This document shows, piece by piece, positions 53,207 to 61,602 of a stretch of 64,000 nucleotides of DNA. The DNA is from Mycolicibacter heraklionensis. Its GTDB lineage: Bacteria > Actinomycetota > Actinomycetes > Mycobacteriales > Mycobacteriaceae. Below the pieces are notes generated by a model that searched no databases, was not told where the DNA came from, and worked only from the letters and a program-made list of their open reading frames with translations. Numbering within the stretch: position 1 is the first letter of the stretch; every line of letters starts with the position of its first letter. The stretch lies in the NCBI RefSeq assembly GCF_019645815.1, contig NZ_CP080997.1:3972880-4036879 (forward strand), in the 5' to 3' direction. The translations under genes were made by a program, and so were the position numbers.

Positions 53207-54636
53207 CCGCAGAGCAGTGTCGCGGTTCGGTGCGCCAGCATCGCGATCGTCGCGTGCGGGCCACGACTGGTGATCCGCGGCAGCGCCGAGCCGTCGATCA
53301 CCCACAGCCCGTCGATGCCGCGCACCCGGCACTGCGCGTCGAGCACCGCAGCCTGGTCGTCGTCAGCGCCGATGGGCGCGCTACCGCAGAGGTGCTGCGA
53401 GGTCGACCAACGCGGCTCTGCACCAATGTCTTTCACGCCCACAATCTGCTCGACCAGGTCCACTCCGCGGCGCAACGCCACCAGGTCTTCCGGCTCGGTG
53501 TCGTAGCGGTGTTCGATCCGCGGCGGCACCTGCGGGTCCGCCGAGACCAGACTTATCCGGCCGCGGGCCCGCGGCGTCATCAGCGCCACCCCGATCTGCG
53601 GTGGATCGGGCGCCGTCGCTTCGCCGACCATCGTGGCGAAACCCGTGCTGTATGGCCGGATTTCCAAGTCGTCATGGTGCAGCACCGTCTCCAGCACGGG
53701 GCGCCCCGGCGTGCCCGGCCATTCCGCTGCCACCAGCCACTCCGGGTGGTCCGCACAGTGCGCACCGACCGGTAGCGCAGCCCGTACCGGGATACCGGCA
53801 TCGCGCAGCATTGCCTCCTCACCGACACCGGACAGCATCAACAGATGCGATGATCCGATCGCACCGGCGCACAACATGATTCGATCCGCTGTCAGCGTGA
53901 TCGGGCCTTCCCGCCCGATCGCGTCCACTGCCACGGCCCGATCGGCTTCGATGGCGACGCGGACCGCCCGGGTCTGGGTGAGCACCGTCAGGTTGTCCCG
54001 CGACAGCGCGGGCCGCAGGTATGCCGCGCCCGGGCCGGTACGCACGCCGTCGGCAGTGACGTTGAGCGGAACGGCGCCGGCGCCGGAAACCGTCGTCATC
54101 GACGCGTCGTTGAGATCGTCGATCCAGCCGAACCCCGCCCGCTGCACGGCTTCATTGAATCGCTTTGAGCCATCGCTCATTTCATGGACGCGCCGGACGG
54201 GTATCGGGCCGGAGTCGCCGTGCTGAGGGCCGTGGAAGTCAAGATCGGTCTCAACCGCGCGAAAAGACTCCAGCACTTGCGGCCACGACCAACCCGCCGG
54301 GTAGCCGGCGAAGTCGGCTGGGAGACCTCGGCAGAAATACCCCCCGTTGACCGCGCCGGAGCCGCCGAAAGTCGCGCCCCGGACGATCGTCAGCGCCTTG
54401 TCAGAGCCGCTGATGAGCTCGGCGCGGTAGCGGTGCACCAGCCGGCTGGCCGCGCCGATCGGCAACTGCGTCGCGTTGGCGGTCTGCGCTTCCACGATCG
54501 GATCTTCCAGCCCGGGACCAGTTTCCACCACCGTCACCGTGCATGCCGGATCCGCCGAGAGCAGGGCTGCCACAATGGATCCCGCGCTTCCAGCGCCCAC
54601 CACCAGGACATCGCTGTGTATTACCGGAACGGTCAA
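53188..54636 (-). CDS. mftG: MftG, GMC-type flavin oxidoreductase of the mycofactocin cluster
   Basis: A 482-residue glucose-methanol-choline family enzyme. The FAD-binding motif is VLVVGAGSAGSIVAALL at the N-terminus; the second signature is GATFGGSGAVNGGYF near residue 90. The catalytic His region is in SQHLCGSAPIGADD and near the C-terminus GLWVIDGSALPRITSRGPHA. In mycobacteria MftG helps pass electrons from reduced mycofactocin to the respiratory chain. It is the last gene of the minus-strand mft operon, six bases after mftF. Confidence 0.95.
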   Translation of the reverse strand: MTVPVIHSDVLVVGAGSAGSIVAALLSADPACTVTVVETGPGLEDPIVEAQTANATQLPIGAASRLVHRYRAELISGSDKALTIVRGATFGGSGAVNGGYFCRGLPADFAGYPAGWSWPQVLESFRAVETDLDFHGPQHGDSGPIPVRRVHEMSDGSKRFNEAVQRAGFGWIDDLNDASMTTVSGAGAVPLNVTADGVRTGPGAAYLRPALSRDNLTVLTQTRAVRVAIEADRAVAVDAIGREGPITLTADRIMLCAGAIGSSHLLMLSGVGEEAMLRDAGIPVRAALPVGAHCADHPEWLVAAEWPGTPGRPVLETVLHHDDLEIRPYSTGFATMVGEATAPDPPQIGVALMTPRARGRISLVSADPQVPPRIEHRYDTEPEDLVALRRGVDLVEQIVGVKDIGAEPRWSTSQHLCGSAPIGADDDQAAVLDAQCRVRGIDGLWVIDGSALPRITSRGPHATIAMLAHRTATLLCGQGLSR

Positions 54637-54642
54637 GGCGGC

Positions 54643-56055
54643 CTAGCTGCGGATCTGCGGCTTGAGTGCAGCGAGGTTGCGTTCCCGCACCACGCCGCTC
54701 CACAGGCCGGCGCCGTATGCCAGATCGTCGACCCGCTTCAGCAGCAGGTAGGCCGGCAGCCCCAGTGGGCGGGAATCGTCCTCACTGCGCGCGTGCCGTA
54801 GCCAATCCACCACCCCGTCGGCGACCGCCGCCAGCAGCAGTGCCCGGCGGCATCGCTGTGAAACCAAGGCGGCCAGCAGTGCGACGGGCCAGTAGTGCCG
54901 GCACAGGGCCGAGGCGATCTGCAGCCCGGCGCTCGCCAGTCCACGCAACGTCACCATCAGTACGTCTGCCGGCGCGGTGTCTGGGCCCCGCATGGACTTG
55001 GCAATCCGGCACCCGGTCAGCGCGGCGATCGCCAACGAGACCAGATAGCCCAGCGCCGAGCCGAGCGCCATCAGCGCCCAACCGGCCAGCGCCCAGCCCG
55101 AGATCACCATGGGCGCGGTCTTGTCCGGGTGGCGGGCCGACAGCGGTGCCGCCGATCCACCGTAAAAGGCCTTGCGCGCCACCCAATCCCGTAGCTCCAC
55201 CCGGTGGTCGTGGGCGACCTGCGCAATCGGCTCGTAGCGCAGCCTGCTGCCCGCGTCCACCAACCGCCAGCACAGGTCGACGTCTTCGCCGGAACGCAGC
55301 GCCTCGTCGAAGCCGCCGAGCTCCCGTAGCGTCGTGGAGCGGCAGATGATCGCCGCGCTGGGGACGTAGGCAACCTTGCTGTAGGGAACCACCGGCGCCT
55401 CGCAGCCGCCCAGGTCCAGCGACGAACGGATCGCCTCGTATCGCGCGATGAGGTGTCCGCTGTCGGCCATACTGACGATCCGAGGGGCTACCAGTGCCAC
55501 GGCCGGGTCGCAGAAGTGCCCCAGCAGTGCCTCCAGCCAGCCCCGGCGCGGCACCACGTCGGAATCCAGGAAGGCCACGAAGTCCGTCGTGCAGGCCGCC
55601 AACCCGGTGTTGCGCGCGGCCGCCGGCCCCCGACTCTCCGGATGGCGCAGCACCTGTACCTCGCAGCAGTGCGCTGCGGTCAGATCCTCCTGGCGGATCG
55701 GGACCTGTGACCCGTCATCCACCACCACCACACGCAGACCGCGCAGCGCCGCTATCAACCGTTGCAGTCCGATGATATTGTCGCGCACCGGAATAACCAC
55801 CGTCACGTCCCGATACGATGGCCCGCCGGCCGGGCGCGGGTGGGCCACGGTGGCGTCGAGCAGGGTGCGGGCCAGTTGTGCGCTGACGGCGTCGCGTACT
55901 TCCAGGCGGCCGTCCGACAACATTCCCTGGGCGGCCGGCGCCAGCCGCAGCAGCCGGGTCGGCGAACCGCCCAACAGGGTGGATCCGCGTCCCAGAACCC
56001 GCACCTTCCGGTCGACCTGCACGGCGAAGCCGTCCGGCAACCGGGCCGCGGTCAT
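54643..56055 (-). CDS. mftF: MftF, mycofactocin glycosyltransferase
   Basis: A 470-residue GT2-type glycosyltransferase that adds the oligoglucose chain to mycofactocin. The core (residues ~82-320) has DVTVVIPVRDN, VVVVDDGSQVP, the DxD-type motif DFVAFLDSDVVPRRGW, and the acceptor-side EDVDLCWRLV. Hydrophobic segments near residues 310-350 suggest membrane association. It overlaps mftE by four bases (ATGA). Confidence 0.95.
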   Translation of the reverse strand: MTAARLPDGFAVQVDRKVRVLGRGSTLLGGSPTRLLRLAPAAQGMLSDGRLEVRDAVSAQLARTLLDATVAHPRPAGGPSYRDVTVVIPVRDNIIGLQRLIAALRGLRVVVVDDGSQVPIRQEDLTAAHCCEVQVLRHPESRGPAAARNTGLAACTTDFVAFLDSDVVPRRGWLEALLGHFCDPAVALVAPRIVSMADSGHLIARYEAIRSSLDLGGCEAPVVPYSKVAYVPSAAIICRSTTLRELGGFDEALRSGEDVDLCWRLVDAGSRLRYEPIAQVAHDHRVELRDWVARKAFYGGSAAPLSARHPDKTAPMVISGWALAGWALMALGSALGYLVSLAIAALTGCRIAKSMRGPDTAPADVLMVTLRGLASAGLQIASALCRHYWPVALLAALVSQRCRRALLLAAVADGVVDWLRHARSEDDSRPLGLPAYLLLKRVDDLAYGAGLWSGVVRERNLAALKPQIRS

Positions 56056-56798
56056 CGCAGCATCCCGTCCGGCCCGGGCGCCCAGGCGTCAAGGGCCGTC
56101 AGGCCGGCGTCGGCCATCTCGCCGAAGAGCCGCTGCCCTTCGCCGGCGGTGGCGGTGGTCGGGTCGCCGAGCACCCCGACGGCGCTCACGGCGGCGACAC
56201 CGCCGGCGCGCATCGCGGGCAGCAACTGCGCCAACGGAGCGCTGTTACCCGGCCGCGCCCGGTCGAATCTCACACTGTCGGGCGAAAGATGAAGCAGCAG
56301 AGACGTTTCGGTGTGCCCCGCGTGGGCATCAGCACCCGGGGCGGCACACGGTAGCCAGGCGACGTCGCGGCCTTCGAACCGCAGCCGGCCTACCGCCTCG
56401 ACCACCGCGGGCACATTGCCGCCGTGGCCGTTGACGAAGACCACGCGCTGCGCCCAGCAACAGGCGGAACGGCCGTACTCCAGCAACAGCTGGATCAGCA
56501 CCTCGGTGCCGATCGAGATGGTTCCGGCAAAGCTCTGATGCTCGCCGCTGGCGCCGTAGGCAATGGCCGGCGCGACCGCCCAGCCGTGTCCCGTCCCGGC
56601 TCCCGCCAACCGCTGCGCCAGCTCCTGGGCGAGTGCTTGCGCGACCCGGGTATCGGTGTCCAGCGGTAGGTGCGGACCGTGCTGCTCGGTCGACCCGACC
56701 GGGACCAGAAGCCCCATCCCCCGCCCCGGCAGCCGGCTCTGTAGTTGGTTCTGCAGCTCGTTCGAGGTCGAACTACCGAGCTCGCCGCCAACCGCCAT
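56052..56798 (-). CDS. mftE: MftE, creatininase-family peptidase
   Basis: A 248-residue creatininase-family metalloprotein that removes the C-terminal Val-Tyr dipeptide from modified MftA, leaving AHDP. Metal ligands lie in GSTEQHGPHLPLDTDT (near residue 34) and in FVNGHGGNVPAV and DAHAGHTETSLL. ATG 56798 (MAVGGELGSS) is chosen because it matches the length of MftE elsewhere (~250 residues); the frame continues upstream without family resemblance. A 195-base gap separates it from mftD, unusual for this tight operon. Confidence 0.92.
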   Translation of the reverse strand: MAVGGELGSSTSNELQNQLQSRLPGRGMGLLVPVGSTEQHGPHLPLDTDTRVAQALAQELAQRLAGAGTGHGWAVAPAIAYGASGEHQSFAGTISIGTEVLIQLLLEYGRSACCWAQRVVFVNGHGGNVPAVVEAVGRLRFEGRDVAWLPCAAPGADAHAGHTETSLLLHLSPDSVRFDRARPGNSAPLAQLLPAMRAGGVAAVSAVGVLGDPTTATAGEGQRLFGEMADAGLTALDAWAPGPDGMLR

Positions 56799-56993
56799 CG
56801 GACGATGGTAAGCGAATTCACCTGTCGTACACCAGTTGTTGACGAGGACGGCCGCGGTAAATTTTTCGCTCCGGGGCCCGAAACGGTCCCGTGTGATCAC
56901 GTCCGTCTCGTCCGCCACGGGCGTATCAGGACCGGCCCGGATTTCCCAGGTGGGCACGCCGGTCGGACGAGCGGCGTGGCCGCCGCCATCCGG

Positions 56994-58184
56994 CTAGACG
57001 TCGGCGGTGGGCACCCCGAGCGCCCGGGCGAATCCACCCGGAATCAGAATGTCGTCCGCCGACAGATCGTGCACCGAGGCCCGGCCGAGGCCCATCAGGG
57101 CCGAGTCGATGCCGCCCCGAAGGATGTCCAGGACGTTCTCCACCCCGGACTGTCCGGCGGCGCCCAGACCCCACAGGTAGGCGCGTCCGATCATCACCGC
57201 GCGCGCCCCCAGCGCCACCGCCTTGACGACGTCGCTGCCGCGCCGGATACCACCGTCCAGCAACACCTCGATCTGGCCGCCCACCGCCTCGGCGATGGCC
57301 GGGAGAGCCCGGATCGCCGCAGGGGTGCCGTCCAGGTTGTTGCCGCCGTGATTGGAGACTGAGATCGCCGAAACACCGGCATCCACAGCCCGTTTCGCGT
57401 CGTCCACCCGCATCACGCCCTTGAGCATGAACGGCCCACCCCACAACTCGCGCAGCCAGGCGATGTCTTCCCAGGTGGGCGGCAGGGTGCCCATCCATTC
57501 CCCGTAGGCTTGGAAGAACGGCGGCCCGGGTTCGCCGCGACCGGCCTGGTTGGGCACCCGCAGGCTCGGCGGGCGCATGGTCTTGGCCCACCGCAGGAAC
57601 CATCCCGGCCTGGTGAGAGCCTCCGGCATCATCTTGACCATGGTCTTGAGGTCCATCTTCTCCGGGATGGTGGGGCTGCCCCAGTCCCGCCCATGCGAGA
57701 AGCTCCAGTCGGTGGTCGCGATCATCCCGACCGCTCCGGCTGCCCGGGCGCGCTCCACCCGCTCGGCGATGGCGTCGCGTCCCCCCAGCCAGTAGATCTG
57801 AAAGAAGGTCTTGGGGTTGGCTGCGATCACCTCTTCCATCGGTTTGCTGGCAAACGACGAGAGACCCATCGCAGTACCGCGCGCGGCCGCCGCCCGTGCG
57901 ACGGCTACCTCGCCATCCGGGTCGACTGCCTGCACACCGGTCGGCGATATCAGCACCGGCATCGAGATCTCTTGCCCCATAACGGTTGTGGACAGCTCAC
58001 GGCTGGCCGGCGCACCCACCACGTGCGGGGCGAATCCCAGTTCGCTGAACGCCGCGACGTTGTCGCTGACCGTCAGGCCCTTTTCGCTGGCCGAGATCAG
58101 CGCGGAGTACGCCGACTTCGGGAGCCGCTTCTTGGCTCGTTCCTGGGCAATAGCGACGGTTTCGAACCAAACATCACGAGCCAT
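56994..58184 (-). CDS. mftD: MftD, FMN-dependent oxidase (LldD-like)
   Basis: A 396-residue member of the lactate dehydrogenase/glycolate oxidase FMN family. It oxidatively deaminates AHDP to premycofactocin. FMN-binding ISPTGVQAVDPDGE (near 76), the FFQIYWLGGRD strand (near 128), and the catalytic His in SVSNHGGNNLDGTPAA (near 278) followed by DGGIRRGSDVVKAVALGA are visible. It starts two bases after mftC ends. Confidence 0.95.
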   Translation of the reverse strand: MARDVWFETVAIAQERAKKRLPKSAYSALISASEKGLTVSDNVAAFSELGFAPHVVGAPASRELSTTVMGQEISMPVLISPTGVQAVDPDGEVAVARAAAARGTAMGLSSFASKPMEEVIAANPKTFFQIYWLGGRDAIAERVERARAAGAVGMIATTDWSFSHGRDWGSPTIPEKMDLKTMVKMMPEALTRPGWFLRWAKTMRPPSLRVPNQAGRGEPGPPFFQAYGEWMGTLPPTWEDIAWLRELWGGPFMLKGVMRVDDAKRAVDAGVSAISVSNHGGNNLDGTPAAIRALPAIAEAVGGQIEVLLDGGIRRGSDVVKAVALGARAVMIGRAYLWGLGAAGQSGVENVLDILRGGIDSALMGLGRASVHDLSADDILIPGGFARALGVPTADV

Positions 58185-58186
58185 GG

Positions 58187-59368
58187 TCAGATGGGGCTTT
58201 CATTGCAGAGGCGGGCCGGCGGACGCATGGACAGCGTCAACGGCACCACAGTGGTGATCGGCTTGCCGCGGGAATGGTCCGCGGCCGGACGGGGCTTGGT
58301 GCGATCGGCGGCCAACGCGGGAGCGCCGTAGCCCTGGACGCATTCCGGGTCGGGGCCATCGAGCGGCAGGCCGGTGAAGAACTTGGCGGCCATGCAGCCG
58401 CCGCGGCAGCTGTCGTAGTGGTTGCAGCTTCCGCAGGCCCCTGCGGACTGCGGCTCCCGCAGTTCCCGGAACAGCGGGGCGTTCTTCCAGACGTTGTCGA
58501 AACCACCGTCGGACAACACGTTTCCGGCGAGGAAACGGTCGTGGATGGCGAACGGGCAGGCGTAGACATCGCCGACCGGGTCGATGAGGCACACCACCCG
58601 ACCGGCGCCGCACATGTTCAGTCCGGCCAGCGCACCGGGTGCGCCCAGACCGGACAGGTGGAAGAAGGAGTCACCGGTGAGCACCCGTTCCCCGTTGGCC
58701 ACCAGCCAGTCATAGAGCTGGACCTGCTGGTCGGCGGTCGGGTGCAGGTCGTCCCACACGTCGGCGCCCCGCCCCGATGGCCGCAGCCGGGTGATGCGCA
58801 GCGTGGCCCCGTACCGGCTGGCCAGGGCGGCGAAGTCGTCGAGCTGATCGATGTTGTGGCGAGTCGCCACCACCGAGATCTTGGCGTCGGAGAATCCGGC
58901 CGCGGCCAGGTTCTCCAGTGCCCGGATCGCCATGTCGAACGAGCCGGGACCGCGGATCGGGTCGTTGACCTCGGCGGTGGCGCCATCCAGGGAGATCTGG
59001 ACGTCGACGTAGTCGCTGGCCGCCAGCTTGGCCGCCACCTCGGCGGTGATCCGCAGGCCGTTGGTGGAGAACTTCACCCCGACGTGGTGCTCGGTGGCGT
59101 AGTCCACCAGCTCCCAAAAGTCCGACCGCACAGTGGGTTCCCCGCCACCGATGTTGACGTAGAACACCTGCATGCGTTCGAGCTCGTCGATGATGTCCTT
59201 GCATTGCTGCGTGGACAGCTCGCGGGGGTCGCGCTTACCCGACGAGGACAGGCAGTGCACGCACGCCAGGTTGCAGGCGTAGGTCAGCTCCCACGTCAGG
59301 CAGATCGGCGCGTCAAGCCCGTGCTCGAATTGTTCGATCAGCCGGGGCACCGGTGCCACGGATGTCAT
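58187..59368 (-). CDS. mftC: MftC, radical SAM/SPASM maturase
   Basis: A 393-residue radical SAM enzyme that decarboxylates and crosslinks the C-terminal Val-Tyr of MftA. The SAM cluster motif CNLACVHC is near residue 31 and the GGEPT motif (NIGGGEPTVRSDFW) near 76. The SPASM domain Cys residues are in NMCGAGRVVCLIDPVGDVYA and CGSCNHYDSCRGGCM for auxiliary iron-sulfur clusters. Four-base overlap with mftB. Confidence 0.97.
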   Translation of the reverse strand: MTSVAPVPRLIEQFEHGLDAPICLTWELTYACNLACVHCLSSSGKRDPRELSTQQCKDIIDELERMQVFYVNIGGGEPTVRSDFWELVDYATEHHVGVKFSTNGLRITAEVAAKLAASDYVDVQISLDGATAEVNDPIRGPGSFDMAIRALENLAAAGFSDAKISVVATRHNIDQLDDFAALASRYGATLRITRLRPSGRGADVWDDLHPTADQQVQLYDWLVANGERVLTGDSFFHLSGLGAPGALAGLNMCGAGRVVCLIDPVGDVYACPFAIHDRFLAGNVLSDGGFDNVWKNAPLFRELREPQSAGACGSCNHYDSCRGGCMAAKFFTGLPLDGPDPECVQGYGAPALAADRTKPRPAADHSRGKPITTVVPLTLSMRPPARLCNESPI

Positions 59369-59670
59369 TGGCCCTCCCTGGGCATCAGCATCTTCGAATC
59401 CGCCAGCACGCGCAGCGCATGCAGGTACGGACCCTGGTCGGCGTCGTCGACTCCGGCTGCGCGGCAGGCGGATCGGACATCGTCGTGGTCTGGAAGAGAC
59501 CGCACCACCTCGACGATGGTGCGGTTCTTCAGGAACGACAACTTACGGGTGCCGAAGTGGTACAGCAGCGCACCAAACGGCTCCGGACGGAGCGCCACCT
59601 GCGGGTGCAGCTCCCAGCCGCGGTCGGGGTCGAACGCAGTTGCCTCCGACGCCACGGCGACCTCCGGCAT
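59365..59670 (-). CDS. mftB: MftB, RiPP recognition element chaperone
   Basis: A 101-residue PqqD-like protein that binds MftA and delivers it to MftC. ATG 59670 (MPEVAVASEATAFDPDRGWE) is chosen, two bases after the mftA stop; six further in-frame codons upstream overlap mftA. Family features HPQVALRPEPFGALLYHFGT and FLKNRTIVEVVRSL are clear. Confidence 0.95.
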   Translation of the reverse strand: MPEVAVASEATAFDPDRGWELHPQVALRPEPFGALLYHFGTRKLSFLKNRTIVEVVRSLPDHDDVRSACRAAGVDDADQGPYLHALRVLADSKMLMPREGQ

Positions 59671-59672
59671 GG

Positions 59673-59765
59673 TCAGTAGACGCCGCACATGCCGTCGATG
59701 GACACCTCTTCGACCAGGGTCTCGGTGACGATCTCGGCGGTGTCGTTCTGCTGGTTCTGGTCCAT
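59673..59765 (-). CDS. mftA: MftA, mycofactocin precursor peptide
   Basis: A 30-residue peptide, MDQNQQNDTAEIV followed by TETLVEEVSIDGMCGVY. The C-terminal IDGMCGVY core is invariant in MftA; the final Val-Tyr becomes the redox cofactor and the leader binds MftB. It is the first gene of the mft operon, 105 bp from the divergent mftR. Confidence 0.97.
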   Translation of the reverse strand: MDQNQQNDTAEIVTETLVEEVSIDGMCGVY

Positions 59766-59792
59766 GACGCAGGCCTCTCTCACAGTGGGGTT

Positions 59793-59808
59793 CGACAACG
59801 GACTGTCG
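59793..59808. promoter_or_regulatory. inverted repeat in the mftA-mftR intergenic region
   Basis: CGACA-N6-TGTCG (59793-59808) lies between the divergent mftA and mftR starts, a reasonable MftR operator candidate. Confidence 0.4.
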
Positions 59809-59870
59809 TGTCGGTCACAATCTCGGACAGAATATGGCATCGGGTGCCGTAAAGGAAGTGGGGCTGTCAG

Positions 59871-60467
59871 ATGGGCGGTACGCCGGAACCGCATCCCCGC
59901 GCCGGGCGGCGTCGCTCCACCACCCCGCAGCACATCACCGACGTGGCCATCGACCTGTTCGCCGCCCGCGGATTCGGTGAGGTCAGCGTCGACGATGTGG
60001 CGCAGGCCGCCGGCATCGGCCGTCGCACGGTGTTCCGGTACTACGCCTCCAAGAACGCCATCCCGTGGGGTGACTTCGACGCGCACCTGCAACAGCTGCG
60101 GGACCTGCTGGACGGTATCGAGCCGGAGGCACCGCTCGGTGATGCGCTGCGGGCGGCACTGTTGGCGTTCAACACCTTCGACGAGAGCGAGACGGCGCGC
60201 CACCGCCGGCGGATGCGGGTGATCCTGCAGACCGATGAGCTGCAGGCGTACTCGATGACGATGTACGCCGGCTGGCGCAACGTCATCGCGGAATACGTGG
60301 CACGCCGAGCGGGCCTGGACGCTGACGACCCGCGACCACAGACGGTGGCGTGGATGATGCTGGGGGTGGCGCTCAGCGCCTACGAACGCTGGCTGGGCGA
60401 CGAGTCACTGGCCTTGCCACCGGTTCTCGGCGAGGCGTTCGACGCGATCCGCGGCGGCCTGGACTGA
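59871..60467 (+). CDS. mftR: MftR, TetR-family regulator of the mycofactocin cluster
   Basis: A 198-residue TetR repressor. The HTH spans residues ~18-62 (HITDVAIDLFAARGFGEVSV, AAGIGRRTVFRYYASKNAIP). MftR proteins repress the mft operon and respond to acyl-CoA ligands. Divergent from mftA, as in M. tuberculosis Rv0691c. Confidence 0.95.
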   Translation: MGGTPEPHPRAGRRRSTTPQHITDVAIDLFAARGFGEVSVDDVAQAAGIGRRTVFRYYASKNAIPWGDFDAHLQQLRDLLDGIEPEAPLGDALRAALLAFNTFDESETARHRRRMRVILQTDELQAYSMTMYAGWRNVIAEYVARRAGLDADDPRPQTVAWMMLGVALSAYERWLGDESLALPPVLGEAFDAIRGGLD

Positions 60468-60478
60468 CCCGTTTTCGC

Positions 60479-60538
60479 GCGAGCGTGCGTGTCCCCGGCC
60501 CGACACTCCGTGCCGGAGCCGGGTCCACGCACGCTCGC
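60479..60538. terminator. long hairpin after mftR, intergenic repeat family
   Basis: 13-bp perfect arms, GCGAGCGTGCGTG (60479-60491) and CACGCACGCTCGC (60526-60538), around a GC-rich 34-base centre containing GACACTCC. Probably terminates mftR. Related to the repeats at 12155, 13226 and 61528. Confidence 0.75.
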
Positions 60539-60639
60539 CATCCACAGGGCTGAGGTCGCCGTCGGTTGTCCCCGAGGTAGCCGCCAGTTATCCACAGCCG
60601 TGACTGGCGGGGTTGTCGTTCCCGCCGCACGCTGCGGCG

Positions 60640-61527
60640 ATGACCGACGAACTGGACATGCTGCTGGCCGAGCAGGGCGGGGTGGCAACCGCCGGACAGT
60701 TTCAGCGCTATCTTGGCCGCGCCGCGTTCGAAACGAGCGTCGCCCGCGGCGACCTCGCCCAGGTGTGGTTCGGCGTGTATTCCCGGAGCGATCCCGATAC
60801 GACGCTGCGGCTGGCGGGTCTGGATCTGAGAGCCGGTGAACAAGTCGCGGTCTGCCTTGGAACCGCCGCTGCAGCATACGGTTTCGACACCGAGGGGGAT
60901 CCCGACCTACACGTGCTGAACCCGGTCGGTCGTCAACTGCGTAAATCCGATGGGCTGGTGGTGCACCGCCGCCAGGGAGCGCCCCTGGCGATCGTCGACG
61001 GCCGGCTTGCCACCGAAGCCGGCTGGACCGCGGTCGAAGTCGCCCGCAGCCTTCGCCGGCCCCGGGCATTGGCCACCCTTGACGCGGCCCTGCGCAGCGG
61101 CACTTGTGATCGTCGCCAGTTGCGCTGCGCTGCGGCCCGCCAGTCCGGTCGACGCGGGATCGTCATTGTGCGGGACCTGATCCCGCTGGCCGACGGTCGG
61201 TCGGACTCGGCGATGGAGAGCGAAGCGCGGCTGGGGATGCTCGACGGCGGGCTGCCGCCGCCGGAACTGCAATACGAGATCGTCGACCACAACTTCCAGA
61301 CCTGGCGGGTGGACTTCGCCTGGCCGGGATTTCGGGTCGCGGTCGAATACGACAGTTACGACTTCCACAGCAGCCCCGAGGCCCTCCGCCGGGAGCGGCG
61401 CAAGCGCGCCGCGCTGCAGGATGTCGGATGGGCGGTGTTGTCCATTGTCGACGACGACGTACGACGCCGATCCTGGGATATGGTGCGCCGGATCGAACGG
61501 GAGTTATCCCGGTCGCGTGCGGCGTGA
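60640..61527 (+). CDS. DUF559-type protein with AbiEi-like N-terminus
   Basis: A 295-residue protein. The N-terminal ~90 residues form a winged-helix region of the AbiEi antitoxin type (LAEQGGVATAGQFQRYLG). The C-terminal part is a DUF559/very-short-patch endonuclease-like fold (WRVDFAWPGFRVAVEYDSYD, then RRERRKRAALQDVGWAVLSI) with the D...E-x-D residues of PD-(D/E)XK nucleases. Proteins of this sort occur next to mftR in mycobacteria (Rv0690c in M. tuberculosis). Function unknown; no partner toxin gene is nearby. Start ATG 60640. Confidence 0.82.
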   Translation: MTDELDMLLAEQGGVATAGQFQRYLGRAAFETSVARGDLAQVWFGVYSRSDPDTTLRLAGLDLRAGEQVAVCLGTAAAAYGFDTEGDPDLHVLNPVGRQLRKSDGLVVHRRQGAPLAIVDGRLATEAGWTAVEVARSLRRPRALATLDAALRSGTCDRRQLRCAAARQSGRRGIVIVRDLIPLADGRSDSAMESEARLGMLDGGLPPPELQYEIVDHNFQTWRVDFAWPGFRVAVEYDSYDFHSSPEALRRERRKRAALQDVGWAVLSIVDDDVRRRSWDMVRRIERELSRSRAA

Positions 61528-61585
61528 GTGTGCGTAAACCCGGGAATTTCGTGGGCGTGTCGGGCGGGGACACGCACCGTCGCGC
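61528..61585. terminator. intergenic hairpin-type repeat between convergent genes
   Basis: GTGTGCGT at the left, then GGGCGTGTCGGGCGGGGACACGC and CACCGTCGCGC at the right. It shares the GTGCGT and GCACCNTCGCG ends with 13226-13282. It sits between the convergent ends at 61527 and 61603. Confidence 0.5.
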
Positions 61586-61602
61586 AAAGGGGCGACCGGG
61601 GC

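Noticed and set aside
51925..53775. 616-codon plus-strand frame overlapping the P450 gene and mftG
   Set aside because: Arg/Pro-rich shadow in an alternative frame; the P450 heme and I-helix motifs are in the other frame.
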